Assembly (NCBI GenBank): GCA_030524055.1
Contig: JAUNHH010000006.1
Coordinates: 1 to 64,000 of the forward strand
Source of the DNA: Actinomycetaceae bacterium
GTDB taxonomy: Bacteria > Actinomycetota > Actinomycetes > Actinomycetales > Actinomycetaceae
Reading direction: 5' to 3'
Length of the DNA: 64,000 nucleotides
Shown: positions 1-9,982 of the stretch, one piece after another
How positions within the stretch are numbered: the first letter of the stretch is position 1
Layout: the number at the start of each line of letters is the position of its first letter
The notes under the pieces: model-generated
Told to the model about the DNA's origin: nothing
What the model saw: the letters and a program-made list of their open reading frames with translations, nothing else
The model's database searches: none
Translations under genes and position numbers: made by a program

Positions 1-3000
1 AGACTGACCGGAATCGCCGGACTGGTCATCATCACCGGACTGCTGACCGTTATCAGACTGACCGGCATCACCGGACTGGTCATCGTCACCACCAGACTGC
101 TGACCATTGTCAGACTGTCCGTTGTCGCCACCAGACTGCTGGTTGTTATCCGACTGACCGTTATCACCACCGGATTGCTGGCCATTATTCGACTGTCCAG
201 CGTCACCCGACTGCCTGACATCACCGGACTGGTCATCGTCTCCACCGGAAGGAGGAGTGTCCACGGGCTTGGCCGCATACACATTCTCGAAGGTGAAGGT
301 GATCTCCGCATTCTTGGTGACCACCGGGTGGGTCACAGGAGCTGCAGGTGTCAGGTCATAACCATCGACCTTGGCAGAATCGGCATTTTCAGTGATGGTG
401 CACTCGGTGCCCAGTGGCACGCGTACCGCATCGCCACCGCCAACGGTCACTGGAACAGTCACGCCATCAGCTTTAGCCTGGACCTGACCTTCTTGACCAT
501 TGGTGCACTTCCAGTCGAAGGTGACGTTCTTTGTACCAATGTCAGCGGGCCCACCCTTTGCAGTCTTCGCTACCTTCAAGGTCGCGGTGTGCTGCTTATA
601 GGTGTTGACGAAGTTCAGCGTCTGAGGATCAGCCGTAATCTTGACTTCCTGATCTTCACCAACTTCCACGTCGTACCCGGCAGTCAGAGCACTATCGAGA
701 CGTTCGGCAACAACACAGTCGGCGCCAACGGGGAATTTCTCCCCAACCTCAACAGGAACCCCATTACCCAGAACCTGGATTTCGCCACGAACGTCACCTT
801 CAGTTGCTGAGGTGCACTCGTAATCGAAGGTGTAGGAACGGGTGGAATGCTGGGCAACACCGTCACCGACAATATTCTTGGCAATAGAGAAGGAGCCGCG
901 TTCCAGGGTGTAGGTGTTGGTGGCAGCCACTGCAACAGTTGCGCCATCATTGACGGCCACGGTCGCAGTATTGCCAGGAGTGGCAGTGCCATCCACATTT
1001 AGTGCGGTGGTCAGTGTCGCACCCACAACAGGAGCGGGCGTTTCTTCCGTGATCACACAGGTGCCGGTGGGGATTCCCTCAACAGGTGTGGGGGCCTCGC
1101 CAGCGCGCACATCCACCTTGCCATTCTTACTGGGCCGGCCAGCGCCATCAGTGCAGGCGTAGGTGAAGGAGAAGGTGTCACCAGCCAGAGCCGCGCCGTC
1201 ACCATCCACTGTCTTGGACAGGGTGAATGCCCCTACCAAACGAGTGTAGGCATTGGTCACCGTCACATTAACGGGGGCGTCCTTCGCAATAGTGATGGTC
1301 GGCTGATCCACCGAGGCATTCACCGCATAGCCGTCACGCGCGGTATCCGCAGGAAGCTCACTAATGGTGCAGGTAGAGCCTGTGGGAACCTGAGGTCCAT
1401 TCACGGCATTGCCGTTGGCAGGAGCATTCAGGGTGCCCTTTTGTCCATCGGTGCAGGAGTACTGGATCGGGAAGTCGCCATCAATGGTGGTGCCATCGTT
1501 AGTGGTGGTCACCTTCTTGACGGTGAAGGTCCCCATATCGCGGGTGTACTCATTGTGAGCCTTGACCTCAACCTTACCCTTGGCAGGAATAGTGACCTGC
1601 GGGGTGTCGATTGTGGCCGCCAGCGTGTATCCATCACGCTGTGCCCCGCCCTCGGCAATGGTGCAGGACGCACCCGAGGGCAGCGGACCGCTTTCTACGG
1701 GCGTCCCATTTCCGGGAACCTGCAGGGTAAAGGGTGTAATGCCCTGGTCGCAGGTCACGGTAAAGGGGAAGGTTGAGCCGCTAAGGTCAACACCATCAGA
1801 GGTGTTCACGGTCTTAGCAATGGATACTGTGCCCGTGTGACGGGTGTAGGTGTTGGTTGCGACGATCTCAGCCACAGCCTGGTCGGCCAGGTCAAACTCG
1901 ACAACTGCGCCGGCCACGGGCTGCCCGCCATTAACGGTAAAGCTCGTGCTCAGGTCTGTGCCAGCCACCGGGGAAGCAGCTTCTTCAACGGTGCATCGTC
2001 CAACGCCCACATTCGGAACCTCAGCGGGAGCATTCGGCGTTGCCGTCACAGTGCCCGTTTGGGTTTCTCCTGCCAGAGTCTGGCAGGTGTAGGTGAAGGA
2101 GTAGTTCGCTCCAGCAAGTCCTGCGCCGCTGCCGTCAACCTGCTTGGAGATACGCAGGGTGCCGGTTTGAGGCGTGTAGACATTCTTCATTTCCGCACGG
2201 GCAGGCACCGTCGTTGAGGTGACGTCAACGGTGGCTGGCGCGGCAGCGGTAACGGAGTAGCCGGGCAGGTTAGCGCTATCGGCAGCTTCGGTCACCTCAC
2301 ACTGGGTTCCGGTGGGAACGCGCAGTTGGCCAGAGCCGTCCTCGTTAGTGAATGCCACGGGGTTGCCGTCAGCCTTTGCTGTGGCGACACCCTTCAGCGG
2401 ACCACAGGTGGCGTTGAAACGGAATTCCTTATTGGCAAGGAGGGCCGGCTGGGCCACACCTTCAGCGGTCTTGACAACCTCAAGGGTGCCGAGGTCGCGG
2501 GTGTAGGTATTGGTGGCTTCAACGCGGGTTTCGTTCTGGTTGGTCACCTCAAACTCTGCGGTGGCACCATCGATAGGTGAACCAGCATTCACAGTAAAAG
2601 CGGTGGCCAGGGTTGTATTTGCTACGGGAGCGGAGGTTTCCGTGACCGAGCAGCGTCCGGTGGGCACATTGGTGACCACTTCATTGGCGCCAGCCAGAAG
2701 TTTCACTTCGCCTTCACGCACGTCGCCTGCCACACCTTCACAGCGGTAGGCGAAGGTGAATTCGGTGCCATTGGCCAGGTCGATACCGGTTCCGGTGACG
2801 ACCTTGCTCAAAGCGAAGCTGCCTTCGTGGCGAGTGTACTCATTGCGTGCTTTCACTTGGGTGGCGGCATTGGGGGTAGTCACCTCTTGGGTGAGGGTGC
2901 CCGGGCCATTCCAGGTGAATCCAGCAACGGGGTCTGGGTTGCGTTCGGTGATGGAGCACTGGGTTCCCACAGGAATATCCAGATTTGCTTGCCCATCCTC

Positions 3001-5703
3001 AGTTTTGACGAGGGCGGGGGTCCCATCTCCCTTAGCGGTAGCAATACCCTTTTGGGTGCCACAGGTGACGTCAAAGGTGAAGTCCTTGGCAGCTGCGATA
3101 TTCGCGGGCAGACCTTGGTTTTCCTTGACGATTTCAAGGGTGCCGGTTTGACGGGTGTAGGTGTTGGTGACGGCAATCTGCTTATTGTCGCCCTTAGCAA
3201 GGGTGAAGGTGGCGGCGGTGCCCTCGGTTTGAGGAGCGCCATCGACAGCAATCTTTGTTACCACATCGGAGCGAGCAATAGAGGGGTCACGTTCGGTGAC
3301 GGTGCAGTTACCGGTGGCAATACCGGCCACAGTTGCGGTGGCGCCTTCAGCAACATCCGTTGTGCCATTGACCGTTGTATTGTCTGGGCCCTGGCAGGAG
3401 TAGTCGAAGGAGAAGACCTTACCTGCAGCCTGGTCGCGACCATTTCCGTCAACGGTTTTGGCGATCGTAAAGGAACCGGTGTCGCGGGTGTACTCATTGT
3501 GGAAGGTCAATTCCGCAGTGGCACCAGCAGCCGTGATCTGCACTGTTTGTTCAGCGGGCGGGGTCAGGGTTGATCCAGGAATATCCTGGGGGGCCTGCTC
3601 GGTGACCACACAGGAGGAACGGGTGGGAATATTTTCCACCTTAACGGCGTCCCCACCAGCAGTGGCCTCAAGTGTGCCTTCGCCGCCTGGGACAAGTTGC
3701 CCATCGAGAGTGCAGCGGTAGGCAAAGGTAAAGGCTTTGCCATCTGCCACAGGTGAAGCGGTCTTCTTGACGGAGAAGGCTCCGGCCTCGCGAGTGTAGG
3801 CATTGGTGAATTCAGCCGTTGCGGGGTTTGCCGTTTTGCGTGCGACAACAACGGTTTGCGGGTCAGGTGCCGCCAGAGTGTGTTCGGCAATATCGGTGCC
3901 CGCAGTTTCTTCGCGGACCTCGCAGGAGGTGCCGACCTCGAAAGACTCAGCGGTGACGGGCACAGCCACGCCATCACCCTTGACCTTGAGGGTGCCGACC
4001 TTGCCGTCGGAGCACGACCAGGAGAAGTCATATTCCTTATTTGCGGCCAGATCTGCGGGGACAACACCAGTGACCTTCTTGGAAATCGCGAAGGTCGAGG
4101 GCAGCAGGCGCATCCGGTTGGTGACAGAAATGCCAACGGTGCGCGAATCAGCGATGGTCAGCGAGTTGGTGGCACCGGTGGTTCCGGAGAAAGTGGGTTC
4201 TTCCCATTCCAAGCCTTCAGGGGCAGGGGTACGGTCAGTGAGTTCCTTCAGAGAAACCTTGGTCCCTGCTGGGAAGGGCTTTGAGGGGCTGGCACCGGGG
4301 AAGCGAGTGGTGCTACCAAGAAGCGCTTCGTAGGTGGCGGTACCAGTGCGACCATCAGGGTTGAGTGTGCCCGGAGGGGTCCACCCTGGGAAATCAGTGG
4401 CTGTCTTATTCGGGGGCAGCTCGTAGGCAACCTCGAATGTGAAGGGGGTTCCCATTGCAGCCTGGGCAGCGCCAGGACCTTCAATGAGTTTGGCGATCTG
4501 GAAAGTGCCATATCCCGGATCCATAATGGCGGTAATACCAGCGGCGCTCATGTAAGACTTGGTGCTTTTAACGGCCAGGTCAGTGTCATCAATGGACACC
4601 TCATTTTGGTAAGAGAATCCAGACACTGCGAAACCACTGGCTGAGTCCACCGGTGTGGGGTAGTTCAGCGTGTAGTTGGTTTCTTCAGCGAAAGGTCCGG
4701 TAATGGAGATGGTGACCGGGATTCCTTTATCAGTTTGTACCCCACAGGTAGCGGTCACTTCGAAGGTACCAGCAACTGTGGTGGTGCTGCCTGCAGTAGC
4801 TCGATCAAGAACGAGGATGAAGTTACGGTCAGCTCCGGGGAAGTCAATAGAGGAGCTGCGGGCGAGCGAGATGTCTTTTTCCTCGGGGCATTTCAAACCT
4901 GGGCCGATAGTGTCGGTGAAAGAGACAGTCCGTGGGGTAACACCGTCAAAAGTGACAGGATTGCCTGCGCGGGCGTAGGCCGCTGCAAGGTGCTGAGTAC
5001 CAAATGCAATATTCCAGGACAGGAACTTGCTTTTTTCGCCAATGCCGGAAGCGCCTTTAACGAGTCGGGTGGGCACATAGCGAGCAACTCCGTTACCACG
5101 AATGCCTCCAGTGCCGGGCAGGTCCACGCTAATAGGGGTCACACCATTGGCAATGACATTAATGTTTTCGCCGGCATAGGCGCGGGCCACCTGAAGTTGA
5201 AATTCGCCTTTACCAGTGAGGTTACGGAATCCCTGGGCAACGCGATCCTGTGCAGTCTGGTTGAAAGTACAGGTAATAATCGCCTTGGTGTAGACGCTGT
5301 TACCGTCCTGAGTATTGTCGGTGACGCAGGTACCAATTTCTTCAAGGCCTGCCCCGAGGTCTACTCGCATTGGATAGGAGGATTCCGTTTTAAAGCCTAA
5401 TTGGGGCACTGGAAGATCAATCGTAAATGCGTCGCCAGCCTGAAGAGTGTCAGCAACTGCAGTGGCATCCCAATTGAATGTAATTTGCCCATAATTCCCG
5501 ATGGAGAGTTGTCCAGGAGTCGGGTTATTCAGGGCGTCGATCGCCGTGAAAGAGACATTAGAAATCGTAATTTCTGGGCGCACTGCTGCATGAGCGCGTA
5601 GTGGCGTAAAAACGCTCACCACTAATGCAAGTAGCGGGATCGCGGCAATCAACGCCAGCACCCGTGGGGTGAAGATTCTGGCGCGGCCGTATGAGATGGC
5701 CAT
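1..5703 (-). CDS. Giant repetitive cell-surface adhesin, C-terminus outside window
   Basis: The frame is open from ATG at 5703 to the window edge (1901 codons), so the C-terminus and any LPxTG anchor are missing. An AAAGGTG ribosome site precedes the ATG. Residues 1-43 form a signal peptide ending RAHA. An N-terminal adhesin-like region of roughly 450 residues follows. Then come about eleven repeats of about 105 residues, each beginning around an NTYTR-type motif followed by G-x-F-x-(I/V)-x-K, with paired cysteines in FxYxC and GTxCxI contexts. This is the pattern of DUF5979-type domains in actinobacterial surface proteins. The last part visible, encoded by nt 1-270, is low-complexity DDQSG/DNGQSG sequence, probably a wall-spanning stalk. 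The gene lies downstream of the sortase and pilins on the same strand, so it is probably a sortase substrate. Repeat family by eye; start and surface role well supported. Confidence 0.85.
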   Translation of the reverse strand, partial: MAISYGRARIFTPRVLALIAAIPLLALVVSVFTPLRAHAAVRPEITISNVSFTAIDALNNPTPGQLSIGNYGQITFNWDATAVADTLQAGDAFTIDLPVPQLGFKTESSYPMRVDLGAGLEEIGTCVTDNTQDGNSVYTKAIITCTFNQTAQDRVAQGFRNLTGKGEFQLQVARAYAGENINVIANGVTPISVDLPGTGGIRGNGVARYVPTRLVKGASGIGEKSKFLSWNIAFGTQHLAAAYARAGNPVTFDGVTPRTVSFTDTIGPGLKCPEEKDISLARSSSIDFPGADRNFILVLDRATAGSTTTVAGTFEVTATCGVQTDKGIPVTISITGPFAEETNYTLNYPTPVDSASGFAVSGFSYQNEVSIDDTDLAVKSTKSYMSAAGITAIMDPGYGTFQIAKLIEGPGAAQAAMGTPFTFEVAYELPPNKTATDFPGWTPPGTLNPDGRTGTATYEALLGSTTRFPGASPSKPFPAGTKVSLKELTDRTPAPEGLEWEEPTFSGTTGATNSLTIADSRTVGISVTNRMRLLPSTFAISKKVTGVVPADLAANKEYDFSWSCSDGKVGTLKVKGDGVAVPVTAESFEVGTSCEVREETAGTDIAEHTLAAPDPQTVVVARKTANPATAEFTNAYTREAGAFSVKKTASPVADGKAFTFAYRCTLDGQLVPGGEGTLEATAGGDAVKVENIPTRSSCVVTEQAPQDIPGSTLTPPAEQTVQITAAGATAELTFHNEYTRDTGSFTIAKTVDGNGRDQAAGKVFSFDYSCQGPDNTTVNGTTDVAEGATATVAGIATGNCTVTERDPSIARSDVVTKIAVDGAPQTEGTAATFTLAKGDNKQIAVTNTYTRQTGTLEIVKENQGLPANIAAAKDFTFDVTCGTQKGIATAKGDGTPALVKTEDGQANLDIPVGTQCSITERNPDPVAGFTWNGPGTLTQEVTTPNAATQVKARNEYTRHEGSFALSKVVTGTGIDLANGTEFTFAYRCEGVAGDVREGEVKLLAGANEVVTNVPTGRCSVTETSAPVANTTLATAFTVNAGSPIDGATAEFEVTNQNETRVEATNTYTRDLGTLEVVKTAEGVAQPALLANKEFRFNATCGPLKGVATAKADGNPVAFTNEDGSGQLRVPTGTQCEVTEAADSANLPGYSVTAAAPATVDVTSTTVPARAEMKNVYTPQTGTLRISKQVDGSGAGLAGANYSFTYTCQTLAGETQTGTVTATPNAPAEVPNVGVGRCTVEEAASPVAGTDLSTSFTVNGGQPVAGAVVEFDLADQAVAEIVATNTYTRHTGTVSIAKTVNTSDGVDLSGSTFPFTVTCDQGITPFTLQVPGNGTPVESGPLPSGASCTIAEGGAQRDGYTLAATIDTPQVTIPAKGKVEVKAHNEYTRDMGTFTVKKVTTTNDGTTIDGDFPIQYSCTDGQKGTLNAPANGNAVNGPQVPTGSTCTISELPADTARDGYAVNASVDQPTITIAKDAPVNVTVTNAYTRLVGAFTLSKTVDGDGAALAGDTFSFTYACTDGAGRPSKNGKVDVRAGEAPTPVEGIPTGTCVITEETPAPVVGATLTTALNVDGTATPGNTATVAVNDGATVAVAATNTYTLERGSFSIAKNIVGDGVAQHSTRSYTFDYECTSATEGDVRGEIQVLGNGVPVEVGEKFPVGADCVVAERLDSALTAGYDVEVGEDQEVKITADPQTLNFVNTYKQHTATLKVAKTAKGGPADIGTKNVTFDWKCTNGQEGQVQAKADGVTVPVTVGGGDAVRVPLGTECTITENADSAKVDGYDLTPAAPVTHPVVTKNAEITFTFENVYAAKPVDTPPSGGDDDQSGDVRQSGDAGQSNNGQQSGGDNGQSDNNQQSGGDNGQSDNGQQSGGDDDQSGDAGQSDNGQQSGDDDQSGDSGQS

Positions 5704-5985
5704 AAGAACACCTTTCGCACCCGCATACCTCTACTCAGTAATGAATGACGGCACACGGATAATGCACTGATCTGTCGTTTAAGGGACCTTCCGAATGATC
5801 ATAGGTGCTCGTCAAACGGGTTTTTGGTATTCATATAAGTAATACCTGGGGGCATTGGAAGGGAAAATATGGCCTACCTATTGGCAAAAGTACACATATG
5901 TGATGGAGGGCCTATACAGAAAATGTCTGAGCAGTAATACTGCTGGTCGTACATCCTTTGAGGCGGCTATCACTAATGTGCGCCA
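5704..5985. promoter_or_regulatory. Upstream region of the giant adhesin with two dyads
   Basis: This 282-bp AT-richer gap separates the sortase stop from the adhesin start. It holds a 15-bp perfect palindrome at 5930-5944 (AGCAGTA-A-TACTGCT) and an inverted repeat at 5826-5846 (GGTATT, 9-nt loop, AATACC). Either could be an operator or transcript hairpin ahead of the adhesin gene. No convincing -35/-10 pair was found, so the role is inference. Confidence 0.3.
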
Positions 5986-6879
5986 CTATTCTATTTGCGC
6001 CCCGCCCTCGTGAATAAGAATGACATCTCCGCCTTTCTTTTTGGGTTCACGAGTAAGTACGATGGCGCCAGAAATAATAATGATGACTGCCCCACCCCAG
6101 ATTACTGCCCACCACGGGAATCCAGGCCCCACTGGTACCATTGTTGCTGCCGTTTCTTCTTCAGTGGGATAAATACGCTCCCCGGTGAGAACAATGCGAT
6201 GAGTATTGAGTCCTAATGGCGTGCAGGTAATGAGGGTGGCAAGGTCGCGGCCTTCAATAGCGCGGATGGATTCTGAGTCTGATGGGTCAACGACGATTTT
6301 CTCGAACACACGGTAGGTAAAGACCTCGCCAAAGGTTTCCACTGAGAAAATGTCGCCGGATTGTACGCGGTCAAGGTCGGTAAACATTCGCGCTTGAGCC
6401 AGTCCAGAATGGCCAGTAATCACTGACCGAGTTCCACTTCCTCCAACCGGCAGGGAGGTCCCCTCTAAATGGCCCGCCCCCTGAAGAAGAATCTGATCAG
6501 AGGTCCCGTGATAAACAGGTAAATCCACATTAATAGAGGGAATACGAATACGCGCCATCAGGCCGTAATCGTCAGCCATTAACTGTTTCCCATAGGGAAT
6601 AATGGACTGCATATCGTCACTGGGGCGCTCTTCAGAGGTAGGAATGCGCTGGTCAGCACCGACCAAGGCGCCAGCAGAGAGAGCATGGTTATAGCTTTGG
6701 GCAGCTAGGATTTGCTGCTCGGGACCGCCGTCAGTGTCGTCGATTTGCCGCGAGTAGTTCTCGGTGACTTTGGACTGGTTATATTGACTCACCCATTGGG
6801 CAGCGCTGGGGTAAACCAGCATTGTCACCCCAATAATCAGGGTGAGTGCTGCGGTTATGGCTAAGCCAATCCGGCCCAT
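5986..6879 (-). CDS. Class C (pilus-assembly) sortase
   Basis: Membrane transpeptidase that polymerises LPxTG pilins through a lysine of the pilin motif. An N-terminal membrane helix is followed by the sortase fold with catalytic His in VITGHSGL (about residue 156), Cys in TLITCTPLG (about 217) and Arg in NTHRIVLTGER (about 227). A second hydrophobic helix near the C-terminus is typical of class C enzymes. I chose ATG 6879 because AAAGGAAAGGG lies 8 nt upstream. A GTG at 6936 extends the frame, but that extension runs across an intergenic-type 13-mer repeat (6918-6930). The gene lies directly downstream of two pilin genes, as in Actinomyces fimbrial operons. The extreme C-terminus (HEGGAQIE) is encoded by another copy of the 13-mer (5999-6011). 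Confidence 0.9.
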   Translation of the reverse strand: MGRIGLAITAALTLIIGVTMLVYPSAAQWVSQYNQSKVTENYSRQIDDTDGGPEQQILAAQSYNHALSAGALVGADQRIPTSEERPSDDMQSIIPYGKQLMADDYGLMARIRIPSINVDLPVYHGTSDQILLQGAGHLEGTSLPVGGSGTRSVITGHSGLAQARMFTDLDRVQSGDIFSVETFGEVFTYRVFEKIVVDPSDSESIRAIEGRDLATLITCTPLGLNTHRIVLTGERIYPTEEETAATMVPVGPGFPWWAVIWGGAVIIIISGAIVLTREPKKKGGDVILIHEGGAQIE

Positions 6880-6996
6880 CGGCGCTGCCCTTTCCTTTAC
6901 AGATGGAATAAAAATGGACGAGGGCGGGGCTGCCACCTGAAGGAGTGACAGCCCCGACTGTTCAGGGGTTACCTGAGTGTGCGCATGTATTGCGGG

Positions 6997-8388
6997 TCAG
7001 TTCTTGGCGCGGCGACGCAGCGCAACAAAGACAATCCCCAGTCCGGTAAGGATGACAACTCCACCGCCAATTGCGAGGAGGAGTTCACCATTGGCACCTG
7101 TAGCAGGCAGAGGCGGAGCGGCTGCCTTAACGTTCTCTACCTGAAGGACTTTTGGCCGATCATCATCGTTATTGTCCACAGGAGAAGGTTCGATCTTCAT
7201 GCAGTTATTCGCTGGGACAAGGTAACCCGAGGGCGGATTCACTTCCTTGACGTAATAGGCGCGCGCTTTCACTAAGAGGGGATCAGGAAGATCACCCCAG
7301 TGCTGAGAGAGAAGTTTCTGCGGATCAATCTCCACCTTTTCGGTTGGAGTACAGGCCGCATCCTTATATAGCTCAAATTGAGCGCCTTTCAATCCAGTAG
7401 TTGTACCCGCCTCAACCTTTAAAATATCGATAAATGCCCAGGGGGACGTCACCGTATTGGAGTAGGCTCGACTAAAGCCATTCTTGGTCCGGAATTGCGT
7501 TTCGGACCGATTCGGCCGAGCTCCACCATCAGAAGCAGTGGTAGTAATTTCCAGGCGAATAGTGTTTCCAGCACCAAATCCCGCAACGCTACTTGCTACG
7601 TTCGCTGTCACTGTCCCTCTATCGTGAGTAATTGGCAGAGTTTGCTCCACCCCATTCACGTAGACCTTTGCTGACTTATAGGTGAATCCATAAGGTAATT
7701 CATCGATCAGGGTAATGGATGTCAAAGGATCAGCAACTGACGGAGCAGGGATGACCTGATCAATAGTCCAGCTAATGTCATCACCCTTAAGAAAGGCCTT
7801 TGAGTCATCGAGGGTTTTTACCGGATCAGATTTGACAGTGTTCTTCGGATAAACATGGACATCATAAACCCAGGAGGAGGTCCCACCCTGCCCTTGGGAC
7901 GGGTGAGGAATAGTCACAATAAAAGGGGGTGACATTGTGTGAACATTAGCAGGCGCATTTGATTCCGTGACGTAATAGGCACCCACGGGCAGATTAGAAA
8001 ATGTTGTCGTCCCACTGGCATCCGTAACTTGGGTTACTGGTGTCCCATTCGCGGATTGACTAAAGTAACCGACCTCATGTTGGGTCAATCGATCCCAGTC
8101 TCCTTGTCGCCGCAAATCAAAATTCACCATTCTACGGACTGTGAATGTCACACCTTGAATTGGCTTTGCTGATGCTGGGGCATTAAGAACTTGGCCGTTG
8201 GCAGCAGAATCTGCCCAGGCCGGGTTCTCATATTTATGGATAGTAATAGAGCCCTTCGCATTGAAATCGATATCTGCTGGGGTGGCAGCATGCGCTTGAG
8301 GCGAAGCAATAACAGACGGTGCGATAGCCAACATCGCAGCAGAGAACGCAAGAATAATACGCCTGCTTATAGTGCGCAGAGTGCTCAC
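6997..8388 (-). CDS. LPxTG fimbrial major subunit (pilin), copy 1
   Basis: 463-residue secreted pilin. A signal peptide ends near QAHA. The pilin motif WVYDVHVYPKNT (about residue 180) carries the lysine that class C sortases use for cross-linking. The E-box YYVKEVNPPSGY is near residue 380, and the C-terminus has LPATG, a hydrophobic helix and an RRRAKN tail. Length and architecture match the FimA/FimP and SpaA-type shaft pilins with isopeptide-stabilised Cna-B-like domains. The adjacent upstream gene is a paralogue of similar length with the same N-terminal HKYENP, pilin-motif and TGANGELLL signatures, so the pair arose by tandem duplication. Which of the two forms the main shaft cannot be read from sequence. 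Confidence 0.9.
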   Translation of the reverse strand: MSTLRTISRRIILAFSAAMLAIAPSVIASPQAHAATPADIDFNAKGSITIHKYENPAWADSAANGQVLNAPASAKPIQGVTFTVRRMVNFDLRRQGDWDRLTQHEVGYFSQSANGTPVTQVTDASGTTTFSNLPVGAYYVTESNAPANVHTMSPPFIVTIPHPSQGQGGTSSWVYDVHVYPKNTVKSDPVKTLDDSKAFLKGDDISWTIDQVIPAPSVADPLTSITLIDELPYGFTYKSAKVYVNGVEQTLPITHDRGTVTANVASSVAGFGAGNTIRLEITTTASDGGARPNRSETQFRTKNGFSRAYSNTVTSPWAFIDILKVEAGTTTGLKGAQFELYKDAACTPTEKVEIDPQKLLSQHWGDLPDPLLVKARAYYVKEVNPPSGYLVPANNCMKIEPSPVDNNDDDRPKVLQVENVKAAAPPLPATGANGELLLAIGGGVVILTGLGIVFVALRRRAKN

Positions 8389-8419
8389 GATTTTTCCTCT
8401 TATCTATTAGAGCCAGAAC

Positions 8420-9790
8420 TTAAGCGAGAGCACGCTTACGAGCAGCAAGAACGGTCAGACCAACACCGGTCAGGGCAATAGCGGTACCACCCAGACCTAA
8501 AAGAAGTTCGCCATTAGCACCGGTAATTGGCAGAGCGGGGACGGCCATTTTATTATTAGCAATCTGCACAATTTTAGCCCTACCAGTAGTACCATTATCT
8601 GCCGCAGTAATATCAAAACGAATGCAGTTATTTGCGGGGAGCGCATAGCCTGATGGAGGCGTAGTTTCTTTTAGATAATAAGTCCCCTCTTTCAGAATTA
8701 CTGAAGCTGGGAAAGCGCCATTAGTTCCCGTTGTCAATGCATCGGAAGTAACTCCAACAACTTGCTGCGCATTACAGGCAGCATCGCGATATAGGAGAAA
8801 AGCTGCACCAGCTAGGCGCCCATCACCACCAGAGGAAATTTTATCGACATTCATTGCCGCCCAAGGGGTGGTCACCGTATTTGAAGTCACTGTTGAGGGT
8901 CCACGGTCATGATTAAAGGTGACCGTTGCCGTATTGGGGATTACTCCAGGGGCTTTCACTCGTGTGCGAATATTCCACGTAATTGTCTCACCGGGAGTAG
9001 TGCTGGTGACAGTAGACCTAAGAGTGCGTGTATCTGCCGAATAATTCGATGTATGGCTAATACCCCCTGCGTCTACCGAAATATATTCCAGTGAGGATGG
9101 CAAAACGTCAGTTAGCGTAATTGAACGCAAGGTATCACCAGATGGAAATGCGGGAATAACTTGTTTCACCGTCCAGACCAACTCTTGACCACTTGAGAAA
9201 GTCGCACTATCACTAACAGACTTAAGTGGCGTTGGCATCACGGTATTTTTGGGGTAGACATGAACGTCATAGGTCCAACTAGTGGTGCCATTTTGCAGTT
9301 TCGAGGGGTGGGGAATAGTGACAATAAAGTCCGCCACCCGATTACTCACATTACGCGGGGCATTGGTTTCCTGAACCAAATAGGCACCCACTGCAAGATT
9401 GGAGAAGGTTGTTTCTCCCGCTTGATTCGTTGTCTGCACTATTGGTGTCGTCGTATTTCGACGAGCTTCCTGAGGCGTCATTTTGGCGACTTTTGCCCAC
9501 CCCTCCGGCTTAGTTAGATCGACGCTCGTAATGGGATGAACAGTAAATTCAACGCCCTGAATAGGCTTTGCCCCTCCAGGAACAGTCACTGTTTGACCAT
9601 TGGCCACAGTATTCGCCCACGTTGGATTCTCGTATTTATGGACGTGAATTGAGCCCCGCGTATTTGGATTAACCTCACCCGGGTCAGCTGCATGAGCTGG
9701 CTGCGATAATGCCATGCCTCCAAGGGCAAGGCCCATTGTTATACCCACCGCACTTAATGCGCGCAGGGCCCGAGTAAATCGGCTAATCAC
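8420..9790 (-). CDS. LPxTG fimbrial major subunit (pilin), copy 2
   Basis: 456-residue pilin paralogous to its downstream neighbour. The frame is open to an ATG at 9889, but the likely start is GTG 9790: AGAAAGGAATCTCCA precedes it and a standard signal peptide (ending QPAHA) follows directly, while the longer version would bury the signal behind about 33 charged residues. It has the pilin motif WTYDVHVYPKNT (about residue 178), E-box GTYYLKETTPPSGY (about 373), the LPITG sorting signal (about 421) and a KRALA tail. It lies between the tip-like gene and pilin copy 1 in one minus-strand cluster ending with the sortase. Two similar pilins may form alternative or mixed fibres; that is inference. 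Confidence 0.88.
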   Translation of the reverse strand: MISRFTRALRALSAVGITMGLALGGMALSQPAHAADPGEVNPNTRGSIHVHKYENPTWANTVANGQTVTVPGGAKPIQGVEFTVHPITSVDLTKPEGWAKVAKMTPQEARRNTTTPIVQTTNQAGETTFSNLAVGAYLVQETNAPRNVSNRVADFIVTIPHPSKLQNGTTSWTYDVHVYPKNTVMPTPLKSVSDSATFSSGQELVWTVKQVIPAFPSGDTLRSITLTDVLPSSLEYISVDAGGISHTSNYSADTRTLRSTVTSTTPGETITWNIRTRVKAPGVIPNTATVTFNHDRGPSTVTSNTVTTPWAAMNVDKISSGGDGRLAGAAFLLYRDAACNAQQVVGVTSDALTTGTNGAFPASVILKEGTYYLKETTPPSGYALPANNCIRFDITAADNGTTGRAKIVQIANNKMAVPALPITGANGELLLGLGGTAIALTGVGLTVLAARKRALA

Positions 9791-9982
9791 TGGAGATTCC
9801 TTTCTAAGTGGACGTAATATGTCCAGCAGCTTCCGCCAGTGAATCGCTTTTGAGTCTCGCCTTTTCAGGGAACTCTCGTGGGAGCACATAGGAATACTGC
9901 ACCGTTGATGAGATGGACCAATTGTGACATTCCAAAGCAGGCTTGACCTGCCGAAATATTACAACTTGGTCAATGGGCGCCA

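Noticed and set aside
175-4333. Many plus-strand frames across the giant adhesin
   Set aside because: They are antisense shadows of the repeats; the minus-strand frame is open across the whole 5.7 kb.
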